Positions 62,609-64,000 of a stretch of DNA of 64,000 nt are shown here, piece by piece. The DNA is from Spongilla lacustris (Eukaryota; Porifera; Demospongiae; Spongillida; Spongillidae), in the NCBI GenBank assembly GCA_949361645.1, contig OX442423.1, positions 8,513,459 through 8,577,458 of the forward strand. The letters run 5' to 3'. Below the pieces are notes generated by a model. That model was not told the DNA's origin, ran no database searches, and saw nothing but the letters and a program-made list of their open reading frames with translations. Each line of letters opens with the position of its first letter. Position 1 is the first letter of the stretch. A program made the translations under genes and the position numbers.

Positions 62609-63987
62609 GTCCACTGAAGACAACACACTCGCAAGAGTTTCAATCGGCGGACGAGTTTGAGCGATACGGATACGACGATCGATATTCAAGATACATTCGA
62701 CGAGGTGGGGAGATTGAGAACGGTAGTGACGGCGGTTATACTACTGACGATGGTGGTTGTAGGGAGTAAGCAGCCCCTAAATGACTAAGAGCCAGCAGCC
62801 CTAGTCTCGTACCCAGACCCTGATTCCCACAGCTGCGGATGGACACCAGCCCCACCCCCACATATGCCTCGCTACATTGCAAGTCCAGACAGCAGCCCCG
62901 CATAACCAACAGCAGACGCCACCAACCCGCACTACCTATGGAACCACCTGCCCATATCAGACCCTTATACACACGAGCCACAAACTAACCAATGGGGTCA
63001 GCCTCCACAATAGTATACCAGTGGAGACACTGCTATCCCTCTTGCTGCAAATGGAGTTGGCAGCCCCCACAATTTCAATCAAGGGAAGCCACACATCCCA
63101 ATAAATGGACTTACAGCAGAACCTAGCTGACTGTGTCCGGCAGTGTGGCCAGGATGTCACTTGTGTGTCACAGCTGTACCAGGACTGGAATGCCTTCTTG
63201 GGCCAGTGGTTTGGTCCTCTGGTTGGCCTAGGACACTACCGCACATTTGAGTTTGATCAAGACCACCCTGGTGTCGTGAGGATGGAGACCTTGCCATGGG
63301 ACACAAACCCCACCGAGGTAACCATGCTGAGGGCTGGAGTGGCCATAAAGGACATTAGGCTTATCAGAGCCAAGTGATGCCACCTGTTATTACCCCCAAG
63401 TGGATTGTCCCTGACGCGGTCACTGTACCTGTACGAGAAGGTGAGGGAATACGTTCGTGACCCCAAGAAAAGGGACAAGGTGTGTCCAAAGCCTTCACAA
63501 AGCTCAGAGGCCAACTCTTCCTACACATGCGGTAATGCTTCATCCCATGCAGTAGCAGAAAATGACAAACCAAGACCTTCCTCACTTACCTACTGTTGAG
63601 GGTCATAAGTACATGTATGCAGATGACACTCACAGTGAATTGCAAGGTGAAGGCAATAGCTGTGTTTCTGGCAGGAGGAATTTGCAGACCCAGGTCTGAA
63701 CTAATCCTTGCCTACCAATGCACTGTACATGTATGTGGCAAGAAGTATGCCAGTAGCCAGGCCCCCTGTCCCTGCACAAAAAGAACACTCACAAGCAGCC
63801 TGCTGTTCCAGGTGACGAACACGGATTCCAGTGTCGACAAAGGAAGCCAGGGTCCACCCAAGCGCAGGCCGCGAGGCGTACGCTAAAATCTGAAATTGAC
63901 AGGCCATTTTCCTGTTCGGTGTGTGGCAAGACGTACGGCACCCCAGCCGCACTGTATACTTACAACAAGACCAACAATGGTTCATGA
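62609..63987 (+). pseudogene. Decayed gene or element with C2H2 finger remnants
   Basis: A chain of coding-like pieces in shifting frames. 62609-62770 is acidic (THSQEFQSADEFERYGYDDR). 63105-63375 begins MDLQQNLADCVRQCGQDVTC and continues HYRTFEFDQDHPGVV. 63405-63500 encodes LTRSLYLYEKVREYVRDPKK, a Leu-Tyr-Glu-x-x-Arg pattern seen before zinc fingers in some animal proteins. 63715-63980 has two C2H2-like fingers, the second FSCSVCGKTYGTPAALYTY, in which the two His positions are replaced by Tyr and Asn. Stops and frameshifts separate the pieces, so no intact protein is encoded. The window ends 13 bp after the last stop. Confidence 0.45.
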
Positions 63988-64000
63988 CAAATGAACCATA

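Overview
The window is eukaryotic and almost certainly from an invertebrate animal. Its genes are split by GT-AG introns, most of them short and many stuffed with minisatellites, and the recognisable proteins are animal-type: a calmodulin-like protein, an RNF212/ZIP3-type RING protein, a dopamine beta-hydroxylase/MOXD1-type copper monooxygenase and small single-pass membrane proteins with tyrosine-bearing tails. I cannot name the species. An early-branching marine animal such as a sponge is plausible, but that is inference.

Layout. At 0.5-1.1 kb lies a minus-strand four-EF-hand protein. From 1.5 to 8.9 kb there is a dense run of unrelated minisatellites. Minus-strand exons of a single-pass membrane protein lie at 9.1-10.2 kb and a rearranged retroelement relic at 10.9-11.7 kb. 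From 13.7 to 26.7 kb, minus strand, I reconstruct an RNF212-like meiotic RING gene of at least 13 exons. Its introns hold tandem arrays, including a 6.5 kb array of 23/24-bp units interrupted by a hAT-type MITE with an exact 8-bp target duplication. A complete three-exon, 202-residue membrane protein lies at 27.4-28.6 kb, minus strand. A complete 13-exon, 621-residue MOXD1/DBH-like monooxygenase lies at 31.2-35.0 kb, minus strand, with a duplicated copy of its last exon and another retroelement relic just downstream.

From 36 kb the window is dominated by mobile DNA. There is a second hAT MITE (36.0-36.9 kb), a decayed copy of a membrane-protein exon (37.3-37.9 kb) and a 12.27 kb element (40,060-52,327). 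That element has near-identical inverted ends, a TA target duplication, and arms that fold back on each other to the centre. It abuts a plus-strand membrane-protein gene (52.4-55.4 kb) whose cytoplasmic tail exon is duplicated in tandem four times. Further on are a third hAT MITE (55.8-56.9 kb) containing a nested foldback element, a 115-bp perfect palindrome with flanking direct repeats (59.5 kb), three more copies of the foldback family (60.3-62.4 kb), and a decayed zinc-finger-containing gene or element (62.6-64.0 kb).

The genes do not form a visible pathway. The structure most worth pursuing is the giant foldback element, followed by the tandem tail exons with a nearby inverted copy of a splice site, and the stop-free intronic array. 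All exon models are read by eye from splice signals and phase and need transcript support.
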